Positions 1 through 6,209 of a DNA stretch of 7,433 bases are shown here, in pieces (the stretch's first letter is position 1; every line of letters starts with the position of its first letter). The stretch is from Lachnospiraceae bacterium (GTDB lineage: Bacteria; Bacillota_A; Clostridia; Lachnospirales; Lachnospiraceae). The stretch spans positions 1-7,433 of the forward strand of contig JAILOC010000160.1 of the NCBI GenBank assembly GCA_024691045.1. Reading direction: 5' to 3'. Position numbers and translations under genes: made by a program. The notes beneath the pieces are model-generated. The model was given only the letters and a program-made list of their open reading frames with translations, was not told the DNA's origin and did not search any database.

Positions 1-117
1 GATCCTTCCCTTCTCCTTGTTATATGCTTTGACAAGGGCCTTGTCGAACTCCTCGGCAGCGACCTCGATTGTCAATTTGATCTTGCTTCCTTCAAGCTTT
101 TCAACACTAACGCTCAT
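1..117 (-). CDS. tig: Trigger factor, N-terminal fragment (cut by the left window edge)
   Basis: Only the first 39 codons are present; the gene runs off the left edge. Trigger factor is the ribosome-bound chaperone and peptidyl-prolyl isomerase that meets nascent chains at the exit tunnel. The visible protein begins MSVSVEKLEGSKIKLTIEV and continues AAEEFDKALVKAYNKEKGRI, matching the family's opening (MSVxVEKLE, then a short strand, then AEEF and a Lys-rich helix) before the ribosome-binding signature, which lies off the window. The start is the ATG at 117-115. Its ribosome binding site is weak: AAAGTGAG lies about 9 bases upstream within an AT-rich leader. A strong promoter lies about 85 bases upstream, so the gene is probably transcribed separately from the kinase gene before it. 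The identification is confident despite the short length because the N-terminal pattern is distinctive. The rest of the protein cannot be checked. Confidence 0.87.
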   Translation of the reverse strand, partial: MSVSVEKLEGSKIKLTIEVAAEEFDKALVKAYNKEKGRI

Positions 118-136
118 TTGAAAAATCTCACTTTCT

Positions 137-189
137 AAAAATAAAAATTTACCGTTTCCGTGCGGTCATTAACCCTTGTTTTCCACCGC
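137..189 (-). promoter_or_regulatory. tig leader with possible competing stems (weak)
   Basis: On the minus strand the leader carries GCGGT (185-189), ACCGC (162-166) and CGGT (151-154), followed by AAATTTTTATTTTT (137-150). The middle segment can pair with either flank. Pairing with the downstream CGGT gives a 4-bp GC stem just before the T-rich run, like a weak intrinsic terminator. Pairing with the upstream GCGGT would prevent that stem. This resembles an attenuator layout, but the stems are only 4-5 bp and could be chance. It could equally be the weak end of the upstream operon. Confidence 0.2.
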
Positions 190-236
190 GCAGACAAATT
201 TCAGTATATCCGAAAACATCGTAAATATCAAGGGTT
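171..236. repeat. 8-bp inverted repeat spanning the tig promoter
   Basis: AACCCTTG (171-178) and CAAGGGTT (229-236) are perfect inverted copies separated by 50 bases. The distal arm overlaps the -35 element and reaches the last base of the kinase stop codon; the proximal arm lies in the predicted tig leader. Only transcripts reading through from the kinase gene would contain both arms. It may be a regulator site pair, a read-through RNA stem, or coincidence. Confidence 0.3.
203..231 (-). promoter_or_regulatory. Sigma-A type promoter for tig
   Basis: On the minus strand, a -35 element TTGATA (226-231) is followed by exactly 17 bases and a -10 element TATACT (203-208). Each hexamer differs by one base from the housekeeping consensus TTGACA/TATAAT. 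The -35 begins 4 bases after the kinase stop codon (236-238), and the predicted transcription start, near 196, leaves a leader of roughly 80 bases before the tig start. The placement between two genes and upstream of a highly expressed chaperone gene supports it. Confidence 0.75.
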
Positions 237-1063
237 TAGGCTTGAACGTTTCGCGAAAACGTTACCTGTTTTCCGTTCGAAATCTCCCTCAGTTCCTTCT
301 CTGCGTTCCTCTCCAGCTTCCTGTATCCGCGGGGTGACTGGGTGGCTATCTCGGTAAGGCGCGAAAGCACGCTGTACATATCTGGTATCCTCGTCACGGG
401 GTCATAGGCACAGCACTGCCTTATCAAAAGCTCCAGACATGCCGAAAAACCGGGGTCCACAGCTCTTATTGACACAACGTCATCATCAGGATCCGCTTTC
501 TGTCCGGTCAGCATATGGAAGAAAAGCTTTCCGAAAGCGTATACATCGGAATACATTCCCTGCCCGCCGGGGTCCATAATCTGCTCCGGAGCACTGTCGC
601 CCTTAGTGCCGGCCATGGAAAGATGAGCTTCACTCAGGAAACATGCAGCTCCCAGATCGCAGAGCCTCAAGCTTCCGTCAGGCTGCAGGATCAGATTCTC
701 GGCCTTTAAGTCCCTGAAAAGGATATTTCCGTCGGACTGCTGAAGGAAGGATATGCCGTCCGCGACCTCTATCGCAAATCTCATGCACTCCGGCTGGGTA
801 AAGCCTCCCCTTCTGGCTATGCAGTCGGCAAAATTCTCTCCCCAGACATATTCCCTGAGGATATAATATGTATCTTCATCAAATGACTGGTAATATTTGG
901 GAAAAAGAGGATGATCCGCAAGCTTAAGGAACTGGGCTTCCCTGTCCCTTAATGACTTGTTCTCGATCTCCTTGAGAGCAAAATACTCGTCATCTTTTTT
1001 TACGCGGTATACGCTGGCAAAAGCTCCGCTTCCAACCAGTGTCCTTTCATCAAATTCGATCAT
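236..1063 (-). CDS. Soluble Hanks-type Ser/Thr protein kinase with an FRD catalytic loop
   Basis: This 275-residue protein has the ordered motifs of a eukaryotic-like protein kinase, which transfers ATP gamma-phosphate to Ser/Thr of protein substrates. Visible are the glycine-rich loop GSGAFASVY (11-19), the ATP-anchoring lysine in ALK (K31), a helix-C glutamate (probably E42), the catalytic loop FRDLKAEN (116-123, with D118 and N123), the metal-binding DLG (136-138), an SAPE activation-segment end (157-160), DVYAFG (173-178) and a late conserved arginine (R225). The usual HRD histidine is phenylalanine (F116); the catalytic Asp, Lys and Asn remain, so activity is plausible. I see no transmembrane segment and no PASTA repeats, so it is probably cytoplasmic and not a PrkC/PknB-type muropeptide sensor. 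The Lys/Arg/Glu-rich tail after about residue 243 is of unknown role. Its start lies 6 bases after the stop of the PP2C-like gene, with AAAGG 9 bases upstream. The substrate is unknown. Confidence 0.88.
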   Translation of the reverse strand: MIEFDERTLVGSGAFASVYRVKKDDEYFALKEIENKSLRDREAQFLKLADHPLFPKYYQSFDEDTYYILREYVWGENFADCIARRGGFTQPECMRFAIEVADGISFLQQSDGNILFRDLKAENLILQPDGSLRLCDLGAACFLSEAHLSMAGTKGDSAPEQIMDPGGQGMYSDVYAFGKLFFHMLTGQKADPDDDVVSIRAVDPGFSACLELLIRQCCAYDPVTRIPDMYSVLSRLTEIATQSPRGYRKLERNAEKELREISNGKQVTFSRNVQA

Positions 1064-1069
1064 ATGATC

Positions 1070-1753
1070 CTACCTTTTATCGTTAAGGCTTTGTACGGCA
1101 AGTGCAGCCATACAGCCTTTAAAAGATCCGTCCGCAACTTCTCCGAGCACTCTGTCGAAAAACGCATCATCCCTTATGTCTCCGGAAGACAGAACGGAGA
1201 TCAGGGACGTAAATGCATTATCCTTTTTCTTTTCCGGAAGGAGCTGTACATCTGCCCAGCTTTCGGGACAGGCTATGAGAAAGCTGTTGTCCGAAACAGA
1301 GACCACCGCATCCCCGCCTGTCTCGGAGGACAGGCATTTGATCACCCTGCTCTTTCCGAGGATCTCGGATATCCTGATGATGCACATACCCGAGCCTTCG
1401 CTTGTCCAGACATATGAGTTCTCACCGCATGCCAGAATACCTGCACATCCGCTTCTGAAGCTCATCTCAGGACCGGTTAACGCCCTGCCGTCAGGGGTGT
1501 AAAACGTTTTTCCGGGCAGTGAAAAAATACAGTCCGCACCAGCCCTCGATATCTCATCCATGATCACATGATGAAATCCCGAAGCAAGTTCACCCTTGGA
1601 CCGTCCGTTCATGACCGGCATCCCGGCAGGATCATTCATTTCCTCCAGATCGCCGGCCGCCGTATAGAAAACATTATTCCCTTTTACGGCTGCCTTTTCA
1701 AGTACAATGTGACCGCCGTTTTTAACATATCCCGCAAGATATTTATATAGCAT
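1070..1753 (-). CDS. Putative degenerate PP2C-like protein (possible pseudophosphatase) paired with the kinase
   Basis: I do not recognise this 227-residue protein with certainty. Its layout resembles a PP2C (PPM) Ser/Thr phosphatase: GELAS (54-58) as in the family's GExAS after the DGMGG motif; SGCAGILACG (101-110) where PP2C has GTTxxxxxx; SEGSGMCIIRI (118-128) where GDSRxYxxR is expected; SFLIACPESWADV (157-169) where DxxLLCSDGLxDxx is expected; and FKGCMAALAV (211-220) where DNxTxxxV ends the fold. The aspartates that hold the two metal ions (DGMGG, SDG and DN positions) are missing, so phosphatase activity is unlikely if the alignment is right. The N-terminal RxxNED motif is also absent, and an in-frame TAA (1757-1759) just upstream of the ATG rules out an N-terminal extension. 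No transmembrane segment or signal peptide is seen. Its position 6 bases before a Ser/Thr kinase gene supports the assignment, since PP2C and kinase genes are often adjacent. A binding partner or regulator of the kinase is the natural guess. The ribosome binding site is weak (GGTAAAAT directly before ATG). Confidence 0.8.
   Translation of the reverse strand: MLYKYLAGYVKNGGHIVLEKAAVKGNNVFYTAAGDLEEMNDPAGMPVMNGRSKGELASGFHHVIMDEISRAGADCIFSLPGKTFYTPDGRALTGPEMSFRSGCAGILACGENSYVWTSEGSGMCIIRISEILGKSRVIKCLSSETGGDAVVSVSDNSFLIACPESWADVQLLPEKKKDNAFTSLISVLSSGDIRDDAFFDRVLGEVADGSFKGCMAALAVQSLNDKR
1073..1077 (-). promoter_or_regulatory. Kinase ribosome binding site at the end of the preceding gene
   Basis: On the minus strand AAAGG (1073-1077) forms the last codons of the PP2C-like gene, immediately before its TAG stop (1070-1072), and lies 9 bases before the kinase ATG at 1063. 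Ribosomes ending on the first gene would sit on the initiation site of the second, which suggests translational coupling and fixed stoichiometry. Confidence 0.65.
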
Positions 1754-1764
1754 ATTTTACCGGT

Positions 1765-1783
1765 CTGCGGAATATATCCGCAG
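1765..1783. other. GC-rich hairpin between dxr and the PP2C-like gene
   Basis: CTGCGGA (1765-1771) and TCCGCAG (1777-1783) form a perfect 7-bp stem with a 5-base AT loop in the 46-base gap after dxr. On the minus strand the stem is followed by ACCGGTAAAAT, not a T-run, so it is not a standard intrinsic terminator. It ends 11 bases before the start codon of the next gene. It could slow transcription, mark an RNA processing site or stabilise the dxr end of the message. It may set the signalling pair at a lower expression level than the operon before it. Confidence 0.55.
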
Positions 1784-1799
1784 GTATAAAGCTTTACGA

Positions 1800-2945
1800 T
1801 CAAACAGACTTAACTGCTTCTCTTGCCGCCTTTTCGGCATCCAGTATCTCATCTACCGTGGGAGCTTCTTTTACCTTGCAGTTACTCATGGCCCTTTCGA
1901 TATCCTCGTAGATGCCGAGGAAGCCCGTCTTGTGATCAAGGAATCTTGCAACGGCTTCTTCATTTGCCGCATTGAAGATCGTGGGCATGGTTCCGCCGAT
2001 GCGGGCGGCATCAAGTGCAAGTGACAGGCCTCTGAAGGTTTCGGTGTCCGGCTTTTCGAATGTCAGTGAAGCGGTTTTAAACAGATCGAGCTTCGTGCTG
2101 TTCATGGGCATTCTGTCCGGGTAAAAGAGAGCATAATTGATGGGAAGCTTCATATCGGGAGTTCCCATCTGTCCGACTACGGCGCCGTCCGCGAACTCTA
2201 CCGCAGAATGCAGCACGCTCTGCGGATGCACGGTGACGCACACCCTGTCGGGTCCGACTCCGAACAGCCAGGATGCTTCCATGACTTCAAGCCCTTTATT
2301 GACAAGGCTGGCGGAATCTATGGTTATCTTCTTTCCCATATTCCAGTTGGGATGCTTAAGAGCATCCTCAGGAGTTTTGGAAGCAAGCTCTTCCTTCTTC
2401 ATTCCCCTGAAAGGTCCGCCGGAGCACGTAAGGATTATCTTCTCGATCCTGTTTCTCGGTGAACCCTGAAGTGACTGGAATATTGCGGAGTGCTCACTGT
2501 CCACGGGAAGGATCCTTATGCCCTTCTTTTCCGCAAGGGGCATTATGATATGTCCTGCACAGACAAGAGTCTCCTTATTTGCGAGCGCAATGTCCTTGCC
2601 CGCTTCTATAGCTGCGATCGTGGGACGTATTCCGATCATTCCGACGATAGCGGTAACCAGTATATCGTATCCGGGGTCGGATGCCATCTCAAGAAGTCCG
2701 TCCATTCCCGCAAGAACCTTCACACCGCTCAGATCCGAAATTCTGCCTCTGAGTTCTTCGGCAGCTTTCTCATCACCCATTGCGGCGATCTTCGGGCCAA
2801 ACTCCCTGATCTGCTTTTCGATCAGATCTACATTTGTGCCCGCGGAGAGCGCGAACACTTCAAGCTCATCTCTGTTTTGTCTTACTACATCAAGTGTCTG
2901 AGTACCTATCGAACCGGTAGATCCCAGAACAGATATTTTTTTCAT
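1800..2945 (-). CDS. dxr: 1-deoxy-D-xylulose-5-phosphate reductoisomerase
   Basis: Dxr carries out the committed step of the MEP pathway, converting DXP to 2-C-methyl-D-erythritol 4-phosphate with NADPH and a divalent metal. It supplies isoprenoid units, including those UppS uses. The 381-residue protein is full length (close to the B. subtilis enzyme). The N-terminal nucleotide-binding loop is GSTGSIG (8-14), ALANKETLV spans 120-128, and the metal ligands are D149 and E151 in VDSEHSAIFQ and E220 in NKGLEVMEA. Substrate-binding segments SGGPFRG (175-181) and HPNWNMGKKITIDSAS (198-213) are intact. A cysteine (C174) stands where alanine is common in the TASGGPF segment. The enzyme class is the known target of fosmidomycin. 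Its start follows rseP by 32 bases; the nearest Shine-Dalgarno, GGAG, is 13-14 bases upstream, a somewhat long spacing. Confidence 0.98.
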   Translation of the reverse strand: MKKISVLGSTGSIGTQTLDVVRQNRDELEVFALSAGTNVDLIEKQIREFGPKIAAMGDEKAAEELRGRISDLSGVKVLAGMDGLLEMASDPGYDILVTAIVGMIGIRPTIAAIEAGKDIALANKETLVCAGHIIMPLAEKKGIRILPVDSEHSAIFQSLQGSPRNRIEKIILTCSGGPFRGMKKEELASKTPEDALKHPNWNMGKKITIDSASLVNKGLEVMEASWLFGVGPDRVCVTVHPQSVLHSAVEFADGAVVGQMGTPDMKLPINYALFYPDRMPMNSTKLDLFKTASLTFEKPDTETFRGLSLALDAARIGGTMPTIFNAANEEAVARFLDHKTGFLGIYEDIERAMSNCKVKEAPTVDEILDAEKAAREAVKSV

Positions 2946-2977
2946 AGTATTTACATTTCTCCGCTGCGGGAAAAGAA

Positions 2978-4060
2978 TCAGTTAAAAATATTGTGTATGT
3001 CGTTGAAGAATACCGCTACTACGATGATCAGGAGCAGCACCATTCCGGCAAGATGTACATAAGCTTCCTTCTTGGGCGGTACGGGCTTGCCGCGTACGAG
3101 CTCAATCAGTGCGAAAAGAAGTCTTCCTCCGTCGAGTGCGGGAACGGGAAGCATATTGAAGATTCCGAGATTGACCGTAAGCAGGAGCATAAGGTTCATC
3201 ATGTTTACAAGAACCGTCTGCCAGCCGTATGGACTCGTCTCCTCAATAATGTCACCGACCATGTTGACGACACCGACGGGACCCGCAACATTCTCACGTG
3301 ATAGTCTTCCGGTAATGAGTGCACCGAGGCTCTTCCATACCATGATCACGTTGTATCTCATCTCATACCAGGTATACCTGAAGGCATCAAATCCCTTAAG
3401 CTCCTCGATGAATTCGTCATTTACGATACCGAACATATATCTTCCGTACTCTTCGCTGTAGTAGGGAGTAAGTGTGATATCGAGAAGCTCGCCGTTTCTT
3501 TCAACCTTAAGTTTCGCATCACCGCCGCGGTAAAGAGTGGTATAAACCGACAGCTCGTCATAGAGATAGATCTTCTCACCGTCGATCGAAATGATCCTGT
3601 CGCCGGGAAGAAGTCCGGCAGCCTCCGCAGCACTGTCTTCAATAACCTCGGTGATAACGGGTTCACGTATGACGATCATATTGACCATAATGAATGCAAC
3701 TATGAATCCGAGAATGAAATTGAAAAGAGGTCCTGCGACAAGAGTTGCGATCTTGGCCCAGGGCTTTGCATTCGGAAATTTGGATCTGTCGGGAATACGG
3801 TCCGTATCTTCTTCCGCATCCGGATCCCTGTCGATCTCATCCATTCCGTCGTAAACACATGCTCCTCCCAAAGGAAGGATGCATATCTTAAATACGGTTT
3901 CACCTTTTTTGAATTTGAAGATAACGGGACCGAAGCCTACGAGAAATTCTTTGACCCTGATGCCGTTTGCCCTGGCAAGCAGGTAATGACCGAATTCATG
4001 AGAAATGACAACGATCGAAAAGATTATGATGAACCAGATAATGGAAGAAATCATATTCAT
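2978..4060 (-). CDS. rseP: Site-2 zinc metalloprotease (RseP/RasP family)
   Basis: This membrane-embedded protease cuts substrates within the bilayer, typically anti-sigma factors or signal peptide remnants after a first cut. The 360-residue protein has the zinc motif HEFGH (21-25) in the first transmembrane segment, AGPLFNFILG (109-118) in the second, a single PDZ domain at about 132-200 (EDSAAEAAGLLPGDRIISIDG core), and NMLPVPALDGGR, whose LDGG (309-312) gives the third metal ligand D310. A last transmembrane helix spans about 338-355. It is shorter than two-PDZ enterobacterial RseP (about 450) and shorter than B. subtilis RasP (about 420). The segment at 74-92, before the second membrane helix, is strikingly acidic. 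AAGGAG (4068-4073) lies 7 bases before the ATG and fixes the start. Located 27 bases after cdsA. The substrate cannot be told from the sequence. Confidence 0.96.
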   Translation of the reverse strand: MNMISSIIWFIIIFSIVVISHEFGHYLLARANGIRVKEFLVGFGPVIFKFKKGETVFKICILPLGGACVYDGMDEIDRDPDAEEDTDRIPDRSKFPNAKPWAKIATLVAGPLFNFILGFIVAFIMVNMIVIREPVITEVIEDSAAEAAGLLPGDRIISIDGEKIYLYDELSVYTTLYRGGDAKLKVERNGELLDITLTPYYSEEYGRYMFGIVNDEFIEELKGFDAFRYTWYEMRYNVIMVWKSLGALITGRLSRENVAGPVGVVNMVGDIIEETSPYGWQTVLVNMMNLMLLLTVNLGIFNMLPVPALDGGRLLFALIELVRGKPVPPKKEAYVHLAGMVLLLIIVVAVFFNDIHNIFN

Positions 4061-4087
4061 GGCAAAACTCCTTACCGCATCTGCAGA

Positions 4088-4915
4088 TCATGATGCGGCG
4101 ATCAGAAGATAAGTAAGTATGTATGCTGCAGGTGCGCACAATATCATGGAATCGAATCTGTCCATTATTCCGCCGTGTCCGGGAATAAGGTTTCCGAAAT
4201 CCTTGATATTGTTATTGCGCTTTATGCCGGAAGCGGCAAGGTCCCCTACCATTCCCATAAGTGCACCGACTCCGCAGATAAGAGCAAGTCTCCACTCAAC
4301 AAAGGGCACGGGCAGGAATCTCCTTACGTAGAAGAAACCGAATAAAAATCCTATTACCGCACTTCCGATTATTCCGCCGATACAGCCTTCAGTGGACTTT
4401 TTGGGTGAAAGCTGACCGAACGGATGATGACGTCCGAAGAGCATGCCGCTACAGTATGCGAGCGTATCACAGCCCCATGAAGAGATAAGAACGATCCAGA
4501 TAAGGAATTCCCTTCCTTCAAGTTCCCTGATCATATATATGAAGCTGAGCATGACAGGGCAATAGATAACACTGAAGACGGTCCTTACTACACGGTCAGT
4601 CGAATATTTGGGGAATCTTAAGACAAACCATACAAGCTCGACAAGCATAAAGCCTCCGATGACGAGAATAAGAAATGTCTTGTCATCGGTGAAGGTAACT
4701 GACAGGTAGTAAAGAATGATCGAAATAAATGCGATGTTATCCGGACCGTTCAGTTCACGGCGTTCGGTCTCGGAACAGAGAGCCTTTACCAGTTCACAGT
4801 AACCGATAAGGGATATGATCATTAATACGGCGGAAAGAAGATATCCGCCGATTGCGAAGGAAAATCCAAGCCCGAATATAAGAACTATTCCGCTTAAAAG
4901 TCTTTTGACGAACAT
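4088..4915 (-). CDS. cdsA: Phosphatidate cytidylyltransferase (CDP-diacylglycerol synthase)
   Basis: CdsA makes CDP-diacylglycerol from phosphatidic acid and CTP, the branch point for phosphatidylglycerol, cardiolipin and other phospholipids; it is an integral membrane enzyme. The 275-residue protein is of normal length and mostly hydrophobic, with about eight membrane segments. The family signature is complete at 229-255: SGIKR, then KDFGNLIPGHGG and MDRFD, including the metal-binding Asp residues. Upstream are the conserved CDTLAYCSG (149-157) and SPKKSTEG (170-177) segments. The start ATG at 4915-4913 follows GGGGGA about 7 bases upstream, an unusual G-run Shine-Dalgarno. It lies 18 bases after uppS, so co-transcription is near certain. 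Confidence 0.96.
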   Translation of the reverse strand: MFVKRLLSGIVLIFGLGFSFAIGGYLLSAVLMIISLIGYCELVKALCSETERRELNGPDNIAFISIILYYLSVTFTDDKTFLILVIGGFMLVELVWFVLRFPKYSTDRVVRTVFSVIYCPVMLSFIYMIRELEGREFLIWIVLISSWGCDTLAYCSGMLFGRHHPFGQLSPKKSTEGCIGGIIGSAVIGFLFGFFYVRRFLPVPFVEWRLALICGVGALMGMVGDLAASGIKRNNNIKDFGNLIPGHGGIMDRFDSMILCAPAAYILTYLLIAAS

Positions 4916-4933
4916 CAGGTTCCCCCGGTTTTT

Positions 4934-5644
4934 TTATTCTTCGCCTTTTACAAGACCGCCGAAGCGTCTGGTCCTTGATGAATAACTCTCAAGAGCTTTA
5001 TCAAGTTCCGCTTCGTTAAAATCAGGCCATGCACATTCGGCAAAGTAGAATTCACTGTATGAGATCTGCCACAGCAGAAAATTCGACAGCCTTTCTTCTC
5101 CGCAGGTACGGATAAGAAGATCCGGATCCGGCATTCCGGAAGTATCAAGTGCGGATTCAAAATCCTCTTCGGAAAGATTCTTCAGAAACTCCGCATCGTG
5201 CTCCGATGAAAGCTTTCTTACGGCACGGACGATCTCATCCCTTCCGCCGTAATTAAGTGCAATGGTAAAGTTCAGACCGGTATTGCCTTTGGTGGCTTCT
5301 TCAAGTTCGGCGATAGATACTCGCAGATCCTCATCAAGTCCGGTTCTGTCACCGATGACTCTTACACGCATATTGTTCTTCATTGCACGCTTTACGGAAT
5401 TCTTCATATAATCCCTCAAAAGCTTCATAAGCAGTGCAACTTCATCCGAAGGTCTCTTCCAGTTCTCGGAGGAGAACGCATAAACCGTCAGATACCTGAT
5501 CCCTTTATTCCATACGATCTCACACATGTCTTCAAGAACATGTGCACCCTGAACATGTCCGGCATTTCTGGGCAGACCTCTTTTCTTGGCCCACCTGCCG
5601 TTTCCGTCTAAGATTATCGCAAGGTGTTCGGGAACATTAGTCAT
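4934..5644 (-). CDS. uppS: Undecaprenyl diphosphate synthase (cis-prenyltransferase)
   Basis: UppS condenses farnesyl diphosphate with isopentenyl diphosphates in the cis configuration to make the C55 lipid carrier for peptidoglycan and other wall polymers. The 236-residue protein has the catalytic motif LDGNGRWAKKRG (12-23) with D13, GH at 29-30, VYAFSSENWKRP, ALNYGGRDEI and the IPP-binding RTCGEERLSNFLLWQ (179-193) followed by E198 in SEFYF. The family normally has RTSGE, so cysteine replaces the serine at 181; the key Arg179, Arg185 and Ser187 remain. The ATG overlaps the frr TAA stop by one base (TAATG), and an AAGGAG lies within frr but 14 bases upstream, so re-initiation coupled to frr translation is likely. 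Product chain length is inferred from family and context. Confidence 0.97.
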   Translation of the reverse strand: MTNVPEHLAIILDGNGRWAKKRGLPRNAGHVQGAHVLEDMCEIVWNKGIRYLTVYAFSSENWKRPSDEVALLMKLLRDYMKNSVKRAMKNNMRVRVIGDRTGLDEDLRVSIAELEEATKGNTGLNFTIALNYGGRDEIVRAVRKLSSEHDAEFLKNLSEEDFESALDTSGMPDPDLLIRTCGEERLSNFLLWQISYSEFYFAECAWPDFNEAELDKALESYSSRTRRFGGLVKGEE

Positions 5645-6195
5645 TATACGGTCATAAGCTCCTTGGTCTTCTCTTCAAGAGCCTTATCGATCCTGGCAAT
5701 ATAATCGTCGGTAAGCTTCTGAAGTGAATCGGTCAGATCAGCCGCTTCGTCCTCAGAGATCTCACCCTTTCCGAGCTTCTTGAATTCTTCGTTTCCGTCT
5801 CTTCTTACGTTTCTGAGTGCAACCTTGCCCTCTTCAGCCTTCTTCTTGATATCCTTAACAAGATCCTTACGTCTTTCCTCGGTAAGCTCGGGGAACTGGA
5901 GTCTTATGACACTTCCGTCATTCTGGGGATTGATCCCGATGTCCGAAGTCTGGATAGCCTTCTCGATAGCCTTGAGCATGGTCTTGTCCCAGGGCGCGAT
6001 CTGAATGATGCGTGCTTCGGGAACGGAAACATTTCCTACCTGCTGGATAGGAGTGGGAGTTCCGTAATAATCAACCTTGATCTTGTCGAGAACGTGGGGA
6101 TTGGCTCTTCCCGCACGAACTGCAGCATATTCCTCGGAAAGGAAATCAAGGGTCTTCTTCATCTTATCTTCATATGACTGTAATCTGGCATCCAT
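5644..6195 (-). CDS. frr: Ribosome recycling factor
   Basis: Frr works with EF-G to split post-termination ribosomes from mRNA. The protein starts MDARLQSYEDKM and contains the hallmark RAGRANPHVLDKIKVDYYGT, TPIQQVGNVSVPEARI, and ELTEERRKDLVKDIKKKAEE, ending KELMTV as in many Firmicutes homologues. The coiled three-helix body and the small beta domain are both complete. Two ATGs lie two codons apart (6201 and 6195). I choose 6195, giving 183 residues, because AAAGG (6205-6209) is 9 bases upstream of it but only 3 bases from the first ATG. The first start would add Met-Ile (185 residues). The pyrH stop is 14 bases upstream of the chosen start, and the stop of frr overlaps the uppS start by one base. 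Confidence 0.97.
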   Translation of the reverse strand: MDARLQSYEDKMKKTLDFLSEEYAAVRAGRANPHVLDKIKVDYYGTPTPIQQVGNVSVPEARIIQIAPWDKTMLKAIEKAIQTSDIGINPQNDGSVIRLQFPELTEERRKDLVKDIKKKAEEGKVALRNVRRDGNEEFKKLGKGEISEDEAADLTDSLQKLTDDYIARIDKALEEKTKELMTV

Positions 6196-6204
6196 AATCA
6201 TCCG

Positions 6205-6209
6205 CCTTT
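6205..6209 (-). promoter_or_regulatory. Ribosome binding site that decides the frr start
   Basis: On the minus strand AAAGG (part of AAAGGCGG) directly follows the pyrH stop codon. It stands 3 bases from the ATG at 6201 and 9 bases from the ATG at 6195, favouring the latter by usual spacing. Confidence 0.6.

Noticed and set aside
1064..1502. Plus-strand open frames opposite the PP2C-like gene
   Set aside because: The minus-strand frame covers the whole region, has a coupled neighbour and PP2C-like patterns. The plus frames have composition typical of antisense shadows.
1765..1783. The hairpin as an intrinsic terminator
   Set aside because: No T-run follows the stem on either strand.
1753..1815. 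Possible promoter for the PP2C-like gene and kinase in the gap after dxr (TATATT or TATACC as -10)
   Set aside because: No acceptable -35 hexamer sits 16-18 bases upstream; the only TTGATC is 21 bases from TATATT.
2490..3062. Plus-strand open frame of 190 codons opposite dxr and the end of rseP
   Set aside because: It is antisense to well-identified genes, has no family-like pattern, and spans the gap between two real genes; it is a shadow frame.
3421..3903. Minus-strand alternative frames inside rseP
   Set aside because: They overlap the rseP coding frame, which has an intact HEFGH, PDZ domain and LDGG motif.
6199..6201. Upstream ATG of frr as the start
   Set aside because: It is only 3 bases from the Shine-Dalgarno core, whereas the ATG at 6195 is 9 bases away and gives the usual N-terminus. 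The two cannot be fully separated from sequence alone.
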